The notes under the pieces were generated by a model, which was not told the DNA's origin, ran no database searches, and saw only the letters and a list, made by a program, of their open reading frames with translations. A stretch of DNA of 64,000 bases, taken from assembly GCA_016719895.1 (NCBI GenBank), contig JADJYG010000017.1, positions 124,001 to 188,000 on the forward strand. Reading direction: 5' to 3'. Source of the stretch: Saprospirales bacterium. Lineage in GTDB: Bacteria; Bacteroidota; Bacteroidia; Chitinophagales; Saprospiraceae. Shown here in pieces: positions 26,501 through 36,001 of the stretch (its first letter is position 1; every line of letters starts with the position of its first letter). The position numbers and the translations under genes are program-made.

Positions 26501-29500
26501 AACCAGCACTGTATCGTTGATATCCTCGCAGCAAAATTTTACCTGGTCGAAAAAATGATCGGTCGGCTGACAAGTATTCTGTTCCAGCCGGCGCGCTTTG
26601 AACCACACCTCCGAACAATTGTCGTAAGAGCCGTCGTCAAAGGTATTGGCATTTACGAATATCATGCCGTCGATGCCTAAGGCCACCTGGGTGATCTCAT
26701 CGCAAGCGGCCACCGGCGGCGACAAATCCTGCACGGTCAACCCGAACGAACACGAACTGGTATTTCCGCAATCGTCTTCCACGGTATACGTCACGGTATG
26801 GGCGCCCAGGGGAAGGCAGGGCGTCAGGCCGAAGGAAACCAGGGTGTCGGGGTCCGACAGGTTATTGCCTGGAAAATTAAGGATAGCGCCGTCAATGTCA
26901 TACGTGGTGAGAATGTCGCCGGTGATCGGGTGGCGCACTTCCACTCGCGCCCGGGCCGATTTGATCCTCGAACAAACATCCTCTGCCACCACGTCCGGCA
27001 AATCGGTCGTCGAACAACAATCCAGGGGATTGGTACTGACGGTCAGGTCGGGCGGACAAGTCAGCGCCGGACCGGCACTGTCCAGTACTTTTATAATCTG
27101 AATATGATATTTGGGATTCGTGTATGGTGGCATGGGACTTGTCGGCGTACACCAATCGTACACGGTCCAGGTCCGGATAATGTCGTAGGTGCCATCGCAG
27201 GAGGTCAGTTTGTTGTCGGCATACGTCGCGGATAGCCTGCAGAATCCGGCATCCGGATAAATTGGAAAATCGATTCCGAAGGCCGTTATATACGGCGCGC
27301 CGGTCACTTGCGGACCGGTGAGTACCGGGCCGTCGCTGCAATTGAGCGTGATATCGGCCGGCAGGATCACGTCGGCAATCGATTGCTGTACATAATTGAT
27401 ATATTGGGTACAGGTAGCTTTGTTCCCACTGGGGTCGGTAGCCGTCCAAACCCGGCGTACGTAGCCGATATAATCGTCGGTGCAGGTCAGATCGTGCCAG
27501 GTATCGCTGTGCGTCAGGGTAAATACGTCGCAATTCTCATCTACCACCGGGTAAGCCGCAGCGAGCCCCAGCACGTTGAACAGATAGTCCGGCGACGTAT
27601 TTCCAATCACGCAGCTCATTACGATATTCGTGCAAACCATTTTAGGCGGCAGGTTATCCTTTACCACGACTGAGCCGGTACAATACACGCCGGAGCAGTT
27701 GTCGATGACGCGCACCTGCAAGGTTTTGCCCAGGTGCGAACAATCGACTTTGTTTCCAATATTTACGCCGTTGACGAGCACCTGCACGATAAACATCGAA
27801 TCGACATAGGTGCCTTCCAGGATCATATCCGGCAAAATTTCGACCATACCATCCTCATCGAGCGCAATCATCACATTGTCATTGCAAACCAATCCGCTGC
27901 TGGGCTGGAAGTGCAGGATCATCTGGTCGCTTACCGGCAGGCAAGGCCCGGCCGGGTCGGCGCTGGTCAGGGTCAGTACGACAAAACCAGCCAGGCGGTC
28001 AGCATTGCTGGGCAAATAGGTGGTAGCGCCGGCGAAGGTATTATTCGGCTGAAAGGCGCCACTGCCGGCCGTGCTCCAGGCGCCTGTGCTGACCCCGCTG
28101 CCATTGGCCTGGATAAACGCGCCTAACAGACTGAGATCGAGGTTTTCATCTTTGCAAATCATGATGTCTTTCCCGGCAGAAACGAGGGGAAGTTTGTTGA
28201 TGGTCAGGAGCAGCTTGTCGGAAACGGCAGGACAGGGCCCGGCCGGGTCATTGGTCGTGAAGGTCAGTTGGATCGTGGTACCGTATTCTGCTGGCGCCGG
28301 CGTATAGGTAGTATTTGGAGCAAAAGGATTGGCATAACTGCCGCTGCCGCCGCTCCAGGTACCGCCGGTTGCGCCGCCACCCAGGGAGGCTGCCAGATTC
28401 GCCTGCTGGTTTTGACAAATCGTCTGGTCATTGCCGGCAAAGACTGTCGGCCGTGGGAAAACGGAAATAGTGAAAATAGCCGGCGTGCCGGCGCAGGTCA
28501 GGCTGTTATTTGTAAAAACCGGTGTAGCCGTAATAGTGGCTACCTGTGTCGTATTACCCACATTCAAGGCTGTAAACGAGGGAATATTCCCCGTACCGGA
28601 GGCGCCCAGGCCGATGGAGGTGTTGTTGTTCGTCCAGTTGAACACCGTACCGGCCACAGGGCCGCCGAACACGACGGCCGCCGTCGCGTCGCCGCTGCAC
28701 CGCTCCTGGTTGGGCACGGGATTGACGGATGGGGTGGGGTTCACGACAATCGTGAAAATCACCGGGTTGCCGGTGCAGGTCACGCCGTTGTTGGTGAAGG
28801 CAGGGGTAACGGTGATCGCGGCCGTTTGCACCGTCGCACCGGCGTTCAGAGCCGTGAACGAGGGGATATCCCCCGTGCCCGAAGCGCCCAGCCCGATGGA
28901 GGTGTTGTTGTTCGTCCAGTTGAACACCGTACCGGGCACTGCACCGCTGAACGCTATGGCGGCGGTTGCAGTATTGTTGCAAAGCGTTTGGTTGGGTACC
29001 GTGTTCACCGTGGGAATCGGGTTGACCGTCACCAAAACCGACTGCCCCATCACCGGCTGGACGCAGCCAGCCGCATCCTCCACGCTCAGCACGGTGTACG
29101 TGGTAGTGACAGCCGGCGACACCGGAAAGAGGAGGGTGTCTTTGGCCGTATTGCCGTCCAGATCATCCGGAATAACTACCGGGAAATAGGTCGTATCCGA
29201 AGCGCTGGCAGCTTTTACCATAAGGGTGTATGGCGGTGTTCCATTCATACCGGTGAGCTTCAGGGTGGTGGAAGTCCCGGCACAGATCGTGGATGGCGCT
29301 GCCGGCGCCAACCCGATCGTCGCTGTTGCATTGCAGCAGCCGAAAATAATTTCATCTTCCAGACAGCCGAAGCCCGGCTTACAGATGGTGAGAATCACCG
29401 ACTGGCCTGGACTGGCCGGTTGCGTGGCGCTGTAAATTGTAACTCCCATATTATTAATCACGGTGAGTTTCACCACGAGCTGACCCATATTATTTCCGGT

Positions 29501-30004
29501 GAATTCGACGGAAATGACGTGATTATTACCGATCATGATCGGCGCTGCACAGTTGGACGCGTTGCCCATGGGGTTGGGCGTGCCAACATTAAAATAAAGG
29601 GCGTCGAAGTTGCCATTTTCGGTCAGGAGGTTGATCATACCGTGGCAGTTTTCGCCAAACTGCTGCCCCATTGGACCGTTGGTTAAATTAAAAATGATAT
29701 CCAGGCAGCGGTAGCTGGGCTGCATCCCGCAGCAATTGGTTCCCATGGATTGGGAGGTACAGAATTCCTGCCCAACTATATTAAGCATCGATGTGGGGTC
29801 GATGTTAAACTCGTACCGCGTAGGATTCCCCGCCGGATTACATTGAGCGCATATCTGGCCCGGATGGGCCAACCAAAACAGTACGAATAAACAAAGGCTC
29901 CATAAAAGAGCCTTTTCCCTGGCCTTGCCAGATCCAGGCATGTTGGTGCAAGCGGACGAAAAACCGGGCATACCATTGCCGCAGCCGAGTCTGAAATTTC
30001 CCAT
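23579..30004 (-). CDS. Giant T9SS-secreted multidomain surface protein with PKD-like repeats and dockerin-like helices
   Basis: This is a 2141-residue protein. A signal peptide lies at about 30-53 (ALLWSLCLFVLFWLAHPGQI). Two nearly identical PKD_6-like repeats with NWTNNNTSIGLGASGTG occur at about 360 and 455, followed by a further Ig-like domain (FAGNDQTICQ) and a long Cys-rich middle of HYR-like modules with repeated DNCS/ACD.. motifs (about 700-1700). At about 1785-1850 two EF-hand/dockerin-like repeats (GVSTFDLVLINKHILGL and ITTFDIVELRKLILGV) appear, then a cohesin-like segment. The last ~85 residues (YQNQPNPW...TTRVGFHLP to RKMIRLE) are a type A T9SS sorting domain. It is probably a cell-surface adhesin or matrix protein. 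A TACTTTTG box lies just upstream. Confidence 0.85.
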   Translation of the reverse strand: MGNFRLGCGNGMPGFSSACTNMPGSGKAREKALLWSLCLFVLFWLAHPGQICAQCNPAGNPTRYEFNIDPTSMLNIVGQEFCTSQSMGTNCCGMQPSYRCLDIIFNLTNGPMGQQFGENCHGMINLLTENGNFDALYFNVGTPNPMGNASNCAAPIMIGNNHVISVEFTGNNMGQLVVKLTVINNMGVTIYSATQPASPGQSVILTICKPGFGCLEDEIIFGCCNATATIGLAPAAPSTICAGTSTTLKLTGMNGTPPYTLMVKAASASDTTYFPVVIPDDLDGNTAKDTLLFPVSPAVTTTYTVLSVEDAAGCVQPVMGQSVLVTVNPIPTVNTVPNQTLCNNTATAAIAFSGAVPGTVFNWTNNNTSIGLGASGTGDIPSFTALNAGATVQTAAITVTPAFTNNGVTCTGNPVIFTIVVNPTPSVNPVPNQERCSGDATAAVVFGGPVAGTVFNWTNNNTSIGLGASGTGNIPSFTALNVGNTTQVATITATPVFTNNSLTCAGTPAIFTISVFPRPTVFAGNDQTICQNQQANLAASLGGGATGGTWSGGSGSYANPFAPNTTYTPAPAEYGTTIQLTFTTNDPAGPCPAVSDKLLLTINKLPLVSAGKDIMICKDENLDLSLLGAFIQANGSGVSTGAWSTAGSGAFQPNNTFAGATTYLPSNADRLAGFVVLTLTSADPAGPCLPVSDQMILHFQPSSGLVCNDNVMIALDEDGMVEILPDMILEGTYVDSMFIVQVLVNGVNIGNKVDCSHLGKTLQVRVIDNCSGVYCTGSVVVKDNLPPKMVCTNIVMSCVIGNTSPDYLFNVLGLAAAYPVVDENCDVFTLTHSDTWHDLTCTDDYIGYVRRVWTATDPSGNKATCTQYINYVQQSIADVILPADITLNCSDGPVLTGPQVTGAPYITAFGIDFPIYPDAGFCRLSATYADNKLTSCDGTYDIIRTWTVYDWCTPTSPMPPYTNPKYHIQIIKVLDSAGPALTCPPDLTVSTNPLDCCSTTDLPDVVAEDVCSRIKSARARVEVRHPITGDILTTYDIDGAILNFPGNNLSDPDTLVSFGLTPCLPLGAHTVTYTVEDDCGNTSSCSFGLTVQDLSPPVAACDEITQVALGIDGMIFVNANTFDDGSYDNCSEVWFKARRLEQNTCQPTDHFFDQVKFCCEDINDTVLVILRVYDVYVPPGPVDLEFEEAHSNECLVQVYVEDKIKPSCLPPAHVTVSCENFDPSLWAYGAPGATDNCCVDTIIVNANYQQFDTVCNKGTITRSFRVYDCGGLSNQCTQRVVVEYEQDYYIRFPHDVVLSVCDGSGSYGAPVFFGEDCELLGVSHEDEVFTVVPDACFKIERTWTVINWCTFDPNKPCIYVPNPNPNALLNHPSNLVGPTVSPAGTLAPWAPTEVRINPGDPLPTNYSTFWSANANCYKYKQIIKIIDKQVPDIQCPASPVQVCDQTTNDPALWNAAHWYDPLSGQHDLCEAPADLCITASDACSGSNVQLRYLLFLDLDNNGTMETVISSTNPPDPGVVLFGNAGDPNYSGGTPYSFDSRPVGLAKKYRFALQTTVDGDTKIACVRWNTQEHPDDYTIPELPYGTHKIKWIAQDGCGNERVCEYTFVVKDCKAPTVSCYNGLSTNIMPQGMGMVEVSVFVKDAYDNCTPSNLLIFGIREANTGNGFPFNPDGTPQTTYVFDCDDLGFNLVEIWVMDMAGNADFCATYILVQDNIGACGAANASVAGSIQTESGQGVEDVNVQIQGSPASGQAPVNLFAGSDNAGHFLFSKALPYAANAVVTPVKDNDPLNGVSTFDLVLINKHILGLEPLNTPYKMIAADANSSRSITTFDIVELRKLILGVYTDLPDNSSWRFLDKAYSFPNPYNPFQDIFPETKGIADIQSDKMEEDFIAIKTGDVNGNVIANSLQWADDRTAGVLLFDIQDRMVAPNEVFTVSLKAEAAVLGYQFTLLFPGLQVLDIQPGAGMTADHFGVFPSEHALTTSFAVESGTTDPADFSVTFRAESAGLLSKMLGVSSRITRAEAYALPGPDAAEAGNVQDIQLRFNTGQTSTISGVGFELYQNQPNPWTNTTRVGFHLPQPATATLRVFDDTGRTLFQRTDFFSRGYNAIAIDNSVLANTGLLYYKLETGAGSATRKMIRLE

Positions 30005-30037
30005 AGTGTGGTTGGTTTTTTATTAAAATGCAACACA

Positions 30038-30045
30038 CAAAAGTA
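30038..30045 (-). promoter_or_regulatory. -7 box of the giant T9SS protein gene
   Basis: Reading the minus strand gives TACTTTTG, 33 bp upstream of the ATG at 30004. Confidence 0.5.
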
Positions 30046-30189
30046 GAAGCGCTCAGCAGGCAGCTGCCGGACAGTTTGCAACAATTTAAAGGCTGAAAAA
30101 ATCAAAAAATATGGCTTAATAATTCCATAAAGCACAAGTTTTCAATTACTTGTTAATTTATAAATCTCCACATTGTTCCGGAATAAAAA

Positions 30190-30224
30190 GGGGTTAAACA
30201 AGCGTTGATAGCCTGTTTAACCCC
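30190..30224 (-). terminator. Intrinsic terminator at the end of the VWA/M48 operon
   Basis: GGGGTTAAACA (30190-30200) and TGTTTAACCCC (30214-30224) are perfect inverted repeats with a 13-nt loop. On the minus strand the hairpin is followed by CTTTTTATTCC. It starts 26 bp after the stop of the VWA gene. Confidence 0.75.
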
Positions 30225-30250
30225 CTGAAATAAAACCGGAGTGGCCAGTC

Positions 30251-32911
30251 TCAGAAGAAATACTTCAGTCCCAGGCCGGCGGTAAAAAACGACATGCCGG
30301 GCTGGTCCAGATAGATATACCCGCCTTGTGCCGCCAGGTTCAGGTGGCTGTTGATGGATTTGCCCAGGTCCAGCCGCCCGGTATACCCAATGGTACCTTC
30401 GAGGCCTTGGGGCTTGTATACACCGGCGCCCGCCGCAGCCCGCAGGTACCAGCCGGACGGGGCAGACAGGGGGGTATAACCGACGCATAAGGCGGCGCCC
30501 AGCACGTTGAAATCGCTTTTGAACCCGTAGTAACCGGCCACCAGTTCCAGGTCGATTTGCGGCCGGATGCGGTAGGAAATATCGGCTTCCACAAACAGGC
30601 TGCTGTCGTACAACGAATCGAGGTTGGTGCGCGGCGCCGTCAGGCCGGCGTGCAGGCTCAGGCCCCATTTGCCCGGGCGGGCAGGGAATATCTTCACGGG
30701 CTGCTGCCGGTCGATAACGTAGACGGAGATTTGTGGGTTGGTATTCGCCGGCGCGCTGAAGCGCAGGCTGTAGCTGCCGTCGAGGTTGTCAACCAGGTCG
30801 CCGGTGGCGGCGGCCGGCGGCGCCAGGGCTACCCGGATGCGGCTGCTCTGCCCCGGGCCGAGTTTTTTGCCCAGCTGGTTGGTCGGTTTGATCACCAGTG
30901 TATACGCTTGGGTATTGCCATCGCGCACGCCAGTGGAAACCGATTCGTTGAGGTCGATGTCGCCGGGGCGAGCGAAGTCGGTAAAAAGGCCTTCCATGGA
31001 CCAGCCCTGGTATTTTCCACCCACCGCGTGCTCGCCTTCCACGCGCACCATCACCCGGTATCCGCCGGTGACGACATTGCCGGTGAACGTGCCGGTGTAG
31101 CTGCCGTCGCCCTGGTCATCCAGGTCGATTACGCGTTCTTCCTCCTGGAGTTTATTGTAAAAATCAGTTTGTTGCACGAGGTGGTCGATTTTAGCCTGCG
31201 CAGCGGTGCCGCCGGGTTCGGCCACGGGCAAATCCTTGAGCGTGGCGGCGTCGGCGGCCAGGTCGCCCAGGTCGTCGCCCGGCCGGTACAGAAAGGCCCT
31301 GGCTTTGGCGCCCGCGATACCGTCGTCGCGGTAGTGCAGCTGAAAGCGCAGCGGCAGCGGGTCGCCGGCGTAAAACTTTCCGCCGCTGCCCAGCTCGAGC
31401 GATTGGTGGATGCGTTTGTCTTCCACAAAGGCCGTCACGCGGTAGGCCGTTTGCCGCTTGTCGTAAATCCGGAACTCCCACCAACCCGAAGGCGAAAGGC
31501 TGCCGCTGTTGGTGCCGGCCCAGTAGGGGTTTTCAAAATTGATGTGCAGCAAGCGCAGGAAATCGCGGGCGGTCAGTTTCGGATAAACCGGAAAGCCGTC
31601 TTTCAGTACATCCACATGGACGTCCGAAAACGGTTGGTTGAGCGTAAAAAATTTCACCGTCAGGTGTTGCACGCTGTCGTTGACGTAAAACCGCTCGATG
31701 GTGGGGTTATCCTTGTCGCCGGCAATACCCCGGCGGGAATCCAGCACGCGCGGGCTGGTGGCGGCCAGGTAGGTGCCGGTCATCATAGCGTCCATGAGGA
31801 CATCCAGGTCGGCCACCCCCAGCGTACTTTCGTATTTATCGCCGGCGCCGTTCATCAAATCGTGCGCAGCGCCCGTCATGCCGATGCCGATGCCGACGTT
31901 GTAGCGTTCGATGGGGGCGTTGACGGCGCTGTTCAGGTCGAGCACTTCGGCGCCCAGCGGCGGGATAACCGGCAGGAGCGGCTCCACGTCGTCGGTCAGC
32001 GTCACGCCGTTGGCCGGGAAACCGCCCGCTTCGCAAGCCACGCTGGAGAACGTGGCGGCGTTCACCATGGGGTTCATGTTCTGGTCGCCGTCCGACACCA
32101 TAAAGATGAGGCGTTTTTTACCGCCGCCCGGCCGGCCCAAGCCGTTGAAGCTGCGTTTGAGCGCCATTTGAATGCCGCCGCCCAGGGGCGTGCCGCCGCT
32201 GACGACCGTGGCGGGTGGAATCACATCATCGATATCCGGCGGGACATTAAAAAAATCGCCGACGGATACCCGGTGAATATCGCCGCCGAAGAGGACGACG
32301 TCGAAGCTGTCGGCCAGGCCCAAACTCAAACTCAAATCGTCCAAGGTGAGCAACTGCGATTCCACCACTTCTTTCAACTTCTGCCAGCGGGTGGTCGGGA
32401 GGCCGTCTCCCGGGTCGGCATCCCAGTTCATGCTTCCTGATTTGTCCAGCACATACACGATTTCCCGCTGGCAGGGTTGGACGGAAAAGCCGGCTGGACA
32501 AGTTACGCCTGGAGTCCGCACCGTCAGGCTGAAAGTGGCCGACACGGGCAGCCCCCCAACAGTGGCCGATATGCCGATTGGAAAGGTGTTTCCGGCGTCT
32601 CCCACCGGTATATTGGCGGCACCCGTGCCGAAAACAGCACTGGTGGCAGTGTTCGATTGGCGTGTAAACCAAGCCGGACCGCTCGTGACCGACCAGGCCG
32701 TAGCGGCGCCCGACGACAGCTCCATGGTGATATTGTACGGCCGGAGCGGGCAGCCTTCCGGCAGGGTGCCCTGGTCCGGGCAGGGAAAGGCGTTCAGGAT
32801 GACTTGGGCGGGGCTTCGCAGGGGCGCGCAAGCCAGCGCCGCCAGCAGGAACAGGAGGTAGCCCGGGAGTACAGGGGCAGGTGTTTTCGTATTGTCTTTG
32901 CTCCTTTTCAT
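30251..32911 (-). CDS. Secreted von Willebrand factor A protein with a C-terminal barrel-like domain
   Basis: The 886-residue protein starts at the ATG at 32911 (a TTG at 32929 adds only six residues). A signal peptide (LLFLLAALACAPLRSPAQ) is followed by a short Cys-containing beta domain and a VWA domain (about 150-370). Its MIDAS starts VLDKSGSMN (DxSxS) and continues with SGGTPLGGGI and MVSDGDQNM. The middle (about 400-690) looks like several beta-sandwich modules (EWRVT-like, GDGSYTGTF and LDGSYSLRF repeats). The last ~180 residues alternate like an outer-membrane barrel and end in LGLKYFF. It is the last gene of a minus-strand run that starts near 37920. VWA proteins bind partners through a metal ion; the partner here is unknown. 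Confidence 0.75.
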   Translation of the reverse strand: MKRSKDNTKTPAPVLPGYLLFLLAALACAPLRSPAQVILNAFPCPDQGTLPEGCPLRPYNITMELSSGAATAWSVTSGPAWFTRQSNTATSAVFGTGAANIPVGDAGNTFPIGISATVGGLPVSATFSLTVRTPGVTCPAGFSVQPCQREIVYVLDKSGSMNWDADPGDGLPTTRWQKLKEVVESQLLTLDDLSLSLGLADSFDVVLFGGDIHRVSVGDFFNVPPDIDDVIPPATVVSGGTPLGGGIQMALKRSFNGLGRPGGGKKRLIFMVSDGDQNMNPMVNAATFSSVACEAGGFPANGVTLTDDVEPLLPVIPPLGAEVLDLNSAVNAPIERYNVGIGIGMTGAAHDLMNGAGDKYESTLGVADLDVLMDAMMTGTYLAATSPRVLDSRRGIAGDKDNPTIERFYVNDSVQHLTVKFFTLNQPFSDVHVDVLKDGFPVYPKLTARDFLRLLHINFENPYWAGTNSGSLSPSGWWEFRIYDKRQTAYRVTAFVEDKRIHQSLELGSGGKFYAGDPLPLRFQLHYRDDGIAGAKARAFLYRPGDDLGDLAADAATLKDLPVAEPGGTAAQAKIDHLVQQTDFYNKLQEEERVIDLDDQGDGSYTGTFTGNVVTGGYRVMVRVEGEHAVGGKYQGWSMEGLFTDFARPGDIDLNESVSTGVRDGNTQAYTLVIKPTNQLGKKLGPGQSSRIRVALAPPAAATGDLVDNLDGSYSLRFSAPANTNPQISVYVIDRQQPVKIFPARPGKWGLSLHAGLTAPRTNLDSLYDSSLFVEADISYRIRPQIDLELVAGYYGFKSDFNVLGAALCVGYTPLSAPSGWYLRAAAGAGVYKPQGLEGTIGYTGRLDLGKSINSHLNLAAQGGYIYLDQPGMSFFTAGLGLKYFF

Positions 32912-32936
32912 GGTTGACGTGTTTAGCAAGAATTCG

Positions 32937-34583
32937 TTATAGTTCTCCGTTTTGATCCAGTTTGATCAGCAGGTTCAGGGTGGCGTTGGCTGCGTTTATG
33001 CCGTTTCCGCCCAGGATAAAGCCCCCGTCGGTGGTGCCGGCCACGCAGGTGGCCACGGCGCTTTTGTAGCCTTGCGGCAAATACAATTTTGCGTTGCCCA
33101 GCGGGGCGCCCGTGGCGGGGTTCAGCTCCATCCAGGCCGCTTTCCCGCCGGCCACTCCCACCACTACCAGGCGCCCTCCTGTGGTGAAGAGCGCTTGTTT
33201 AATGGTAAATCCCGAATACGGCTGGTCCCAGATCAGGGCGCCGTTGGCATTGACCGTGCGGATACGGCCATTGCCGCCGCCTTCGTTACCCACCAGGGCG
33301 TAGACACCGTTTTGGAGCGCTACGATGTCATCGATGAAAAAACTTAGTGCGCCCCAAAACGTATTCGCGTTGGTGTTCAGAGCAAGGTTGTCGCTCAGGC
33401 GGAAAAAACAAGCCTCCGAAACGGGGCCGTTCTGCTTGTAGCCGGCCACGAGGTAACCGCTATCGTAGTTGAGAATCGCGCGCGCCCAGGCGCCGGGTTC
33501 GGCGTGAAATAAATAGCGATGCCAGCTTTCGACCAGGTTGGCGGTGGTATGCACCAGGTACATGCCGTTGCTGTCGGGCCGGTCCAGCGCAAGCCCGCAA
33601 AACAGGAAGTTCCCGGCGTCGGTTTGGGCGACGTCCGAGGCGGCATCGATACCGCCCTCCGTGGCGAGGTGCAGGCTTTGTTTGTTTTGAAACTGAAACG
33701 AGCTGTTGGCCCGGAACGCATAGCCGGCCGTATTGGCGCCGGCGCTGGCTTCGCCGACCAGCACGTAACCCGAGGAAACTTTTTTAAAATTATTGACTGT
33801 AATGGTTGAAAAAACGCCCGGCGTCACCGCGTTGGCCGGCGAGACGGTGCCCCCGGCGTCGGCCTTGGCAAAAAAACAAACTTTTCCGTTGCAAATGGCT
33901 ACGTAGTAATCGCCGGCAACCCCCTGGTCGATCCCGGCCACCGCCTCGATATCGGTTCCGGGGTTCGTGCCCACCGTAAACGTTTTCATAAACGTCGGCA
34001 CCGTGATGACTACATTCCGGGTCGCCACGCTGCTGTCGCGCTTGTCGGCCGAGTAGGCCGTCAGCCGCACGCTGTAGGTGCCGCCCCGCGGATACGCCCA
34101 CACGGGATTTTTAGCCGTATCGCGGTCTTCAACGGAGGCCGGGTCGCCGAAATCCCAGGCCCAGGAGATGGCGTTCAGCGAGGTGTTGCTAAAGGAAATC
34201 GGGCAGTTGACCTCGAAACACGCGGCGCTGGTGTTGAACTGCGCCAGCGGGCGCGCGTCGGCGATGGTTACCGTGTCTTTCGCATCGGCGGTACAATCGC
34301 CGCTGAAAGCGGTGAGGGTGACAAAAAAATCACCCGGCCGGGAAAACTTGTGCGTCGGACTGGTTTCCGTCGCCAGTGTGCCGTCGCCGAAGTTCCACGA
34401 ATAGGTGATGTCGGGGCCTGCATCCGATTCGTTTACAAAGGTAAACGTGGTGTCGTCCACCTGTTCCACCCGAAATTTGGCCGTGACGGCGCAGTCGGGT
34501 ATTTCATCCAAATGGCAGGAACCCGCGCCGGCAAAAAACAGCGCTGCCAGCAGGCATATCGAGAGGAGGTTTAGCAATTTCAT
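32937..34583 (-). CDS. PKD-domain surface lipoprotein with repeat C-terminal half
   Basis: The 548-residue protein starts at MKLLNLLSICLLAALFF; a longer frame adds seven residues only. The lipobox FAGAGSC puts the lipid Cys at residue 23. Two PKD domains follow: ITYSWNFGDGT...FFVTLTAFS (about 50-105) and ISWAWDFGDP...GGTYSVRLTAYS (about 120-185). The remaining ~350 residues contain repeated short beta units (GNFLFCGLAL, GYLVAGYKQ, GGRLVVVGVAGG, GGFILGGNG), resembling a beta-propeller with about six blades. Surface recognition or binding is likely. It is separated by 25 bp from the VWA gene and 39 bp from the M48 gene, so probably in one operon. Confidence 0.75.
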   Translation of the reverse strand: MKLLNLLSICLLAALFFAGAGSCHLDEIPDCAVTAKFRVEQVDDTTFTFVNESDAGPDITYSWNFGDGTLATETSPTHKFSRPGDFFVTLTAFSGDCTADAKDTVTIADARPLAQFNTSAACFEVNCPISFSNTSLNAISWAWDFGDPASVEDRDTAKNPVWAYPRGGTYSVRLTAYSADKRDSSVATRNVVITVPTFMKTFTVGTNPGTDIEAVAGIDQGVAGDYYVAICNGKVCFFAKADAGGTVSPANAVTPGVFSTITVNNFKKVSSGYVLVGEASAGANTAGYAFRANSSFQFQNKQSLHLATEGGIDAASDVAQTDAGNFLFCGLALDRPDSNGMYLVHTTANLVESWHRYLFHAEPGAWARAILNYDSGYLVAGYKQNGPVSEACFFRLSDNLALNTNANTFWGALSFFIDDIVALQNGVYALVGNEGGGNGRIRTVNANGALIWDQPYSGFTIKQALFTTGGRLVVVGVAGGKAAWMELNPATGAPLGNAKLYLPQGYKSAVATCVAGTTDGGFILGGNGINAANATLNLLIKLDQNGEL

Positions 34584-34622
34584 GGTCAGTCGATTGAAAA
34601 GCATGAACAGGAAGAATGAGCG

Positions 34623-35952
34623 TCAAAACCGGATTCGAAGCCCGATCGCGGGGCCGGTTTCCGACCACACCATGGGTTCCCATTCCATCCGCGGTTCGAT
34701 ATTGGACAGGAGGAGGTAGTCGCGCTTTTTGTTCCAGCGCACCGCCAGCAGGACAATGCCGCCCACCGCCAGCGGCGCCCCGGCGTAGAGAAATACCTGG
34801 CCGCGCACGTATTTTTTATCTGCTTCTTCGTACACCGATGCCCGGCTCTGGGCGCTGTACACCGAAGCGGCCGGGTTGGTAAAGCGGGCATACACGTTGT
34901 TGTACTGGTCTTTGCCGCTGTTCATTTGGCCCAGGCCGTAAATTGCGGCGCCCGTGCCGCCGCCGCCGAGCAGGCCCCAGAGCGCCAGTTCCCAGGTGGG
35001 GGGTGCGGCGGGGCGGTTTGACGAACGACACCACGCTATAGGCGTCGGAGGTTTCCACCTGTTTGCGCTCGATGCTGTCCTGAGGGTAGTACCACACCAG
35101 TTTTTTCCGGATTCCGGGCAGGTTGGGGTCGTCCTTCCACCGGTAGTTTTTCGGCGTCAGTGTGTTTTTCAGTATGGCCAGCCGCGTATGCACGCGGTTG
35201 TAGTCGGTCGTTGGCAACACGTCGAAGCTGATTTCCACTTTTTCGTCGTCGATCATGGCGACGACATTCCGGCTGATATTTCGGCGGATTTTCCCCTGCA
35301 ACGTGGGCGTTATTTTAGTCAATACAATCTTGCACGGGTCACTTTTCGATTCGAGCAGGTCTTTGTCCACTTTATCCCATTCGGCGCCGATGCGGTTGAT
35401 GCGCGCCTGCACGGGCGGGTAGCGGGCATCGGTGGTGGGTTTGCCGAACACCCGGATGGCCGCCTGGGCTTCATCGCGGGAGGCGCACATTTTGCGCAGG
35501 ATACGCGCGGAATACGAGTCGGCGTCGAACTCCATCTGGCGTCGTTTGGCCGGGTCGGTTTCTTCAAAAAACTGGGTGGTGGTCAGGTGCCCTACTTCGT
35601 GTGCCAGCACGCCGAAAACGGCCCACTTGGTGCGGGCATCCGTTTCGATGGCCCGGAAGAAATCGGGGTTGTACAGTATCGTAGGCCGGCCGTCGATAAT
35701 GGCAGCGGCGGCATTGTCGATATTAGCGGCGCGCAGGTCGTAGTTGACCGGGTCGAGGTTGGCTTTCAACAGGATCTCGTCCAGGTATTTTTTATACACC
35801 TGTGTGGGCAGTTCGGCGTATGTCGCGTCGGCGCCTGGCTTCTGACCATTGTAATGGCAGCCGGTGAATTTTCCAAGGGGGATTTGCGCCACAAGCCGGC
35901 ACGGCATGGCGGCAAGGAAAAGGAGGCAGATGAACGATGCTAACAGCTTCAT
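34623..35952 (-). CDS. Secreted M48-like metallopeptidase with C-terminal membrane helix; frameshifted at a G6 run
   Basis: The signal peptide is MKLLASFICLLFLAAMPCRLVAQ. HEVGH at 118-122 and E141-FDA-D145 (ExxxD) form an M48 zinc site. In the present sequence the frame started at 35952 goes into Arg/Pro-rich nonsense after VKPPRRTP and ends at 34816. Shifting frame by deleting one base of the G6 run at 34998-35003 continues as TWELALWGLLGGGGTGAAIYG (a membrane helix), then QYNNVYARFTNP and a second helix near AGAPLAVGGIVLL, and stops at 34623. So the native protein is about 440 residues. The break is a sequencing error, a recent mutation or a phase-variable tract. It shares fold and operon with the inactive-looking paralogue at 36691. 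Confidence 0.75.
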
Positions 35953-36001
35953 AGTTATTCCGGGTATTTCGTACGGGTATTGGATTTTGGTACGGTGTTG
36001 T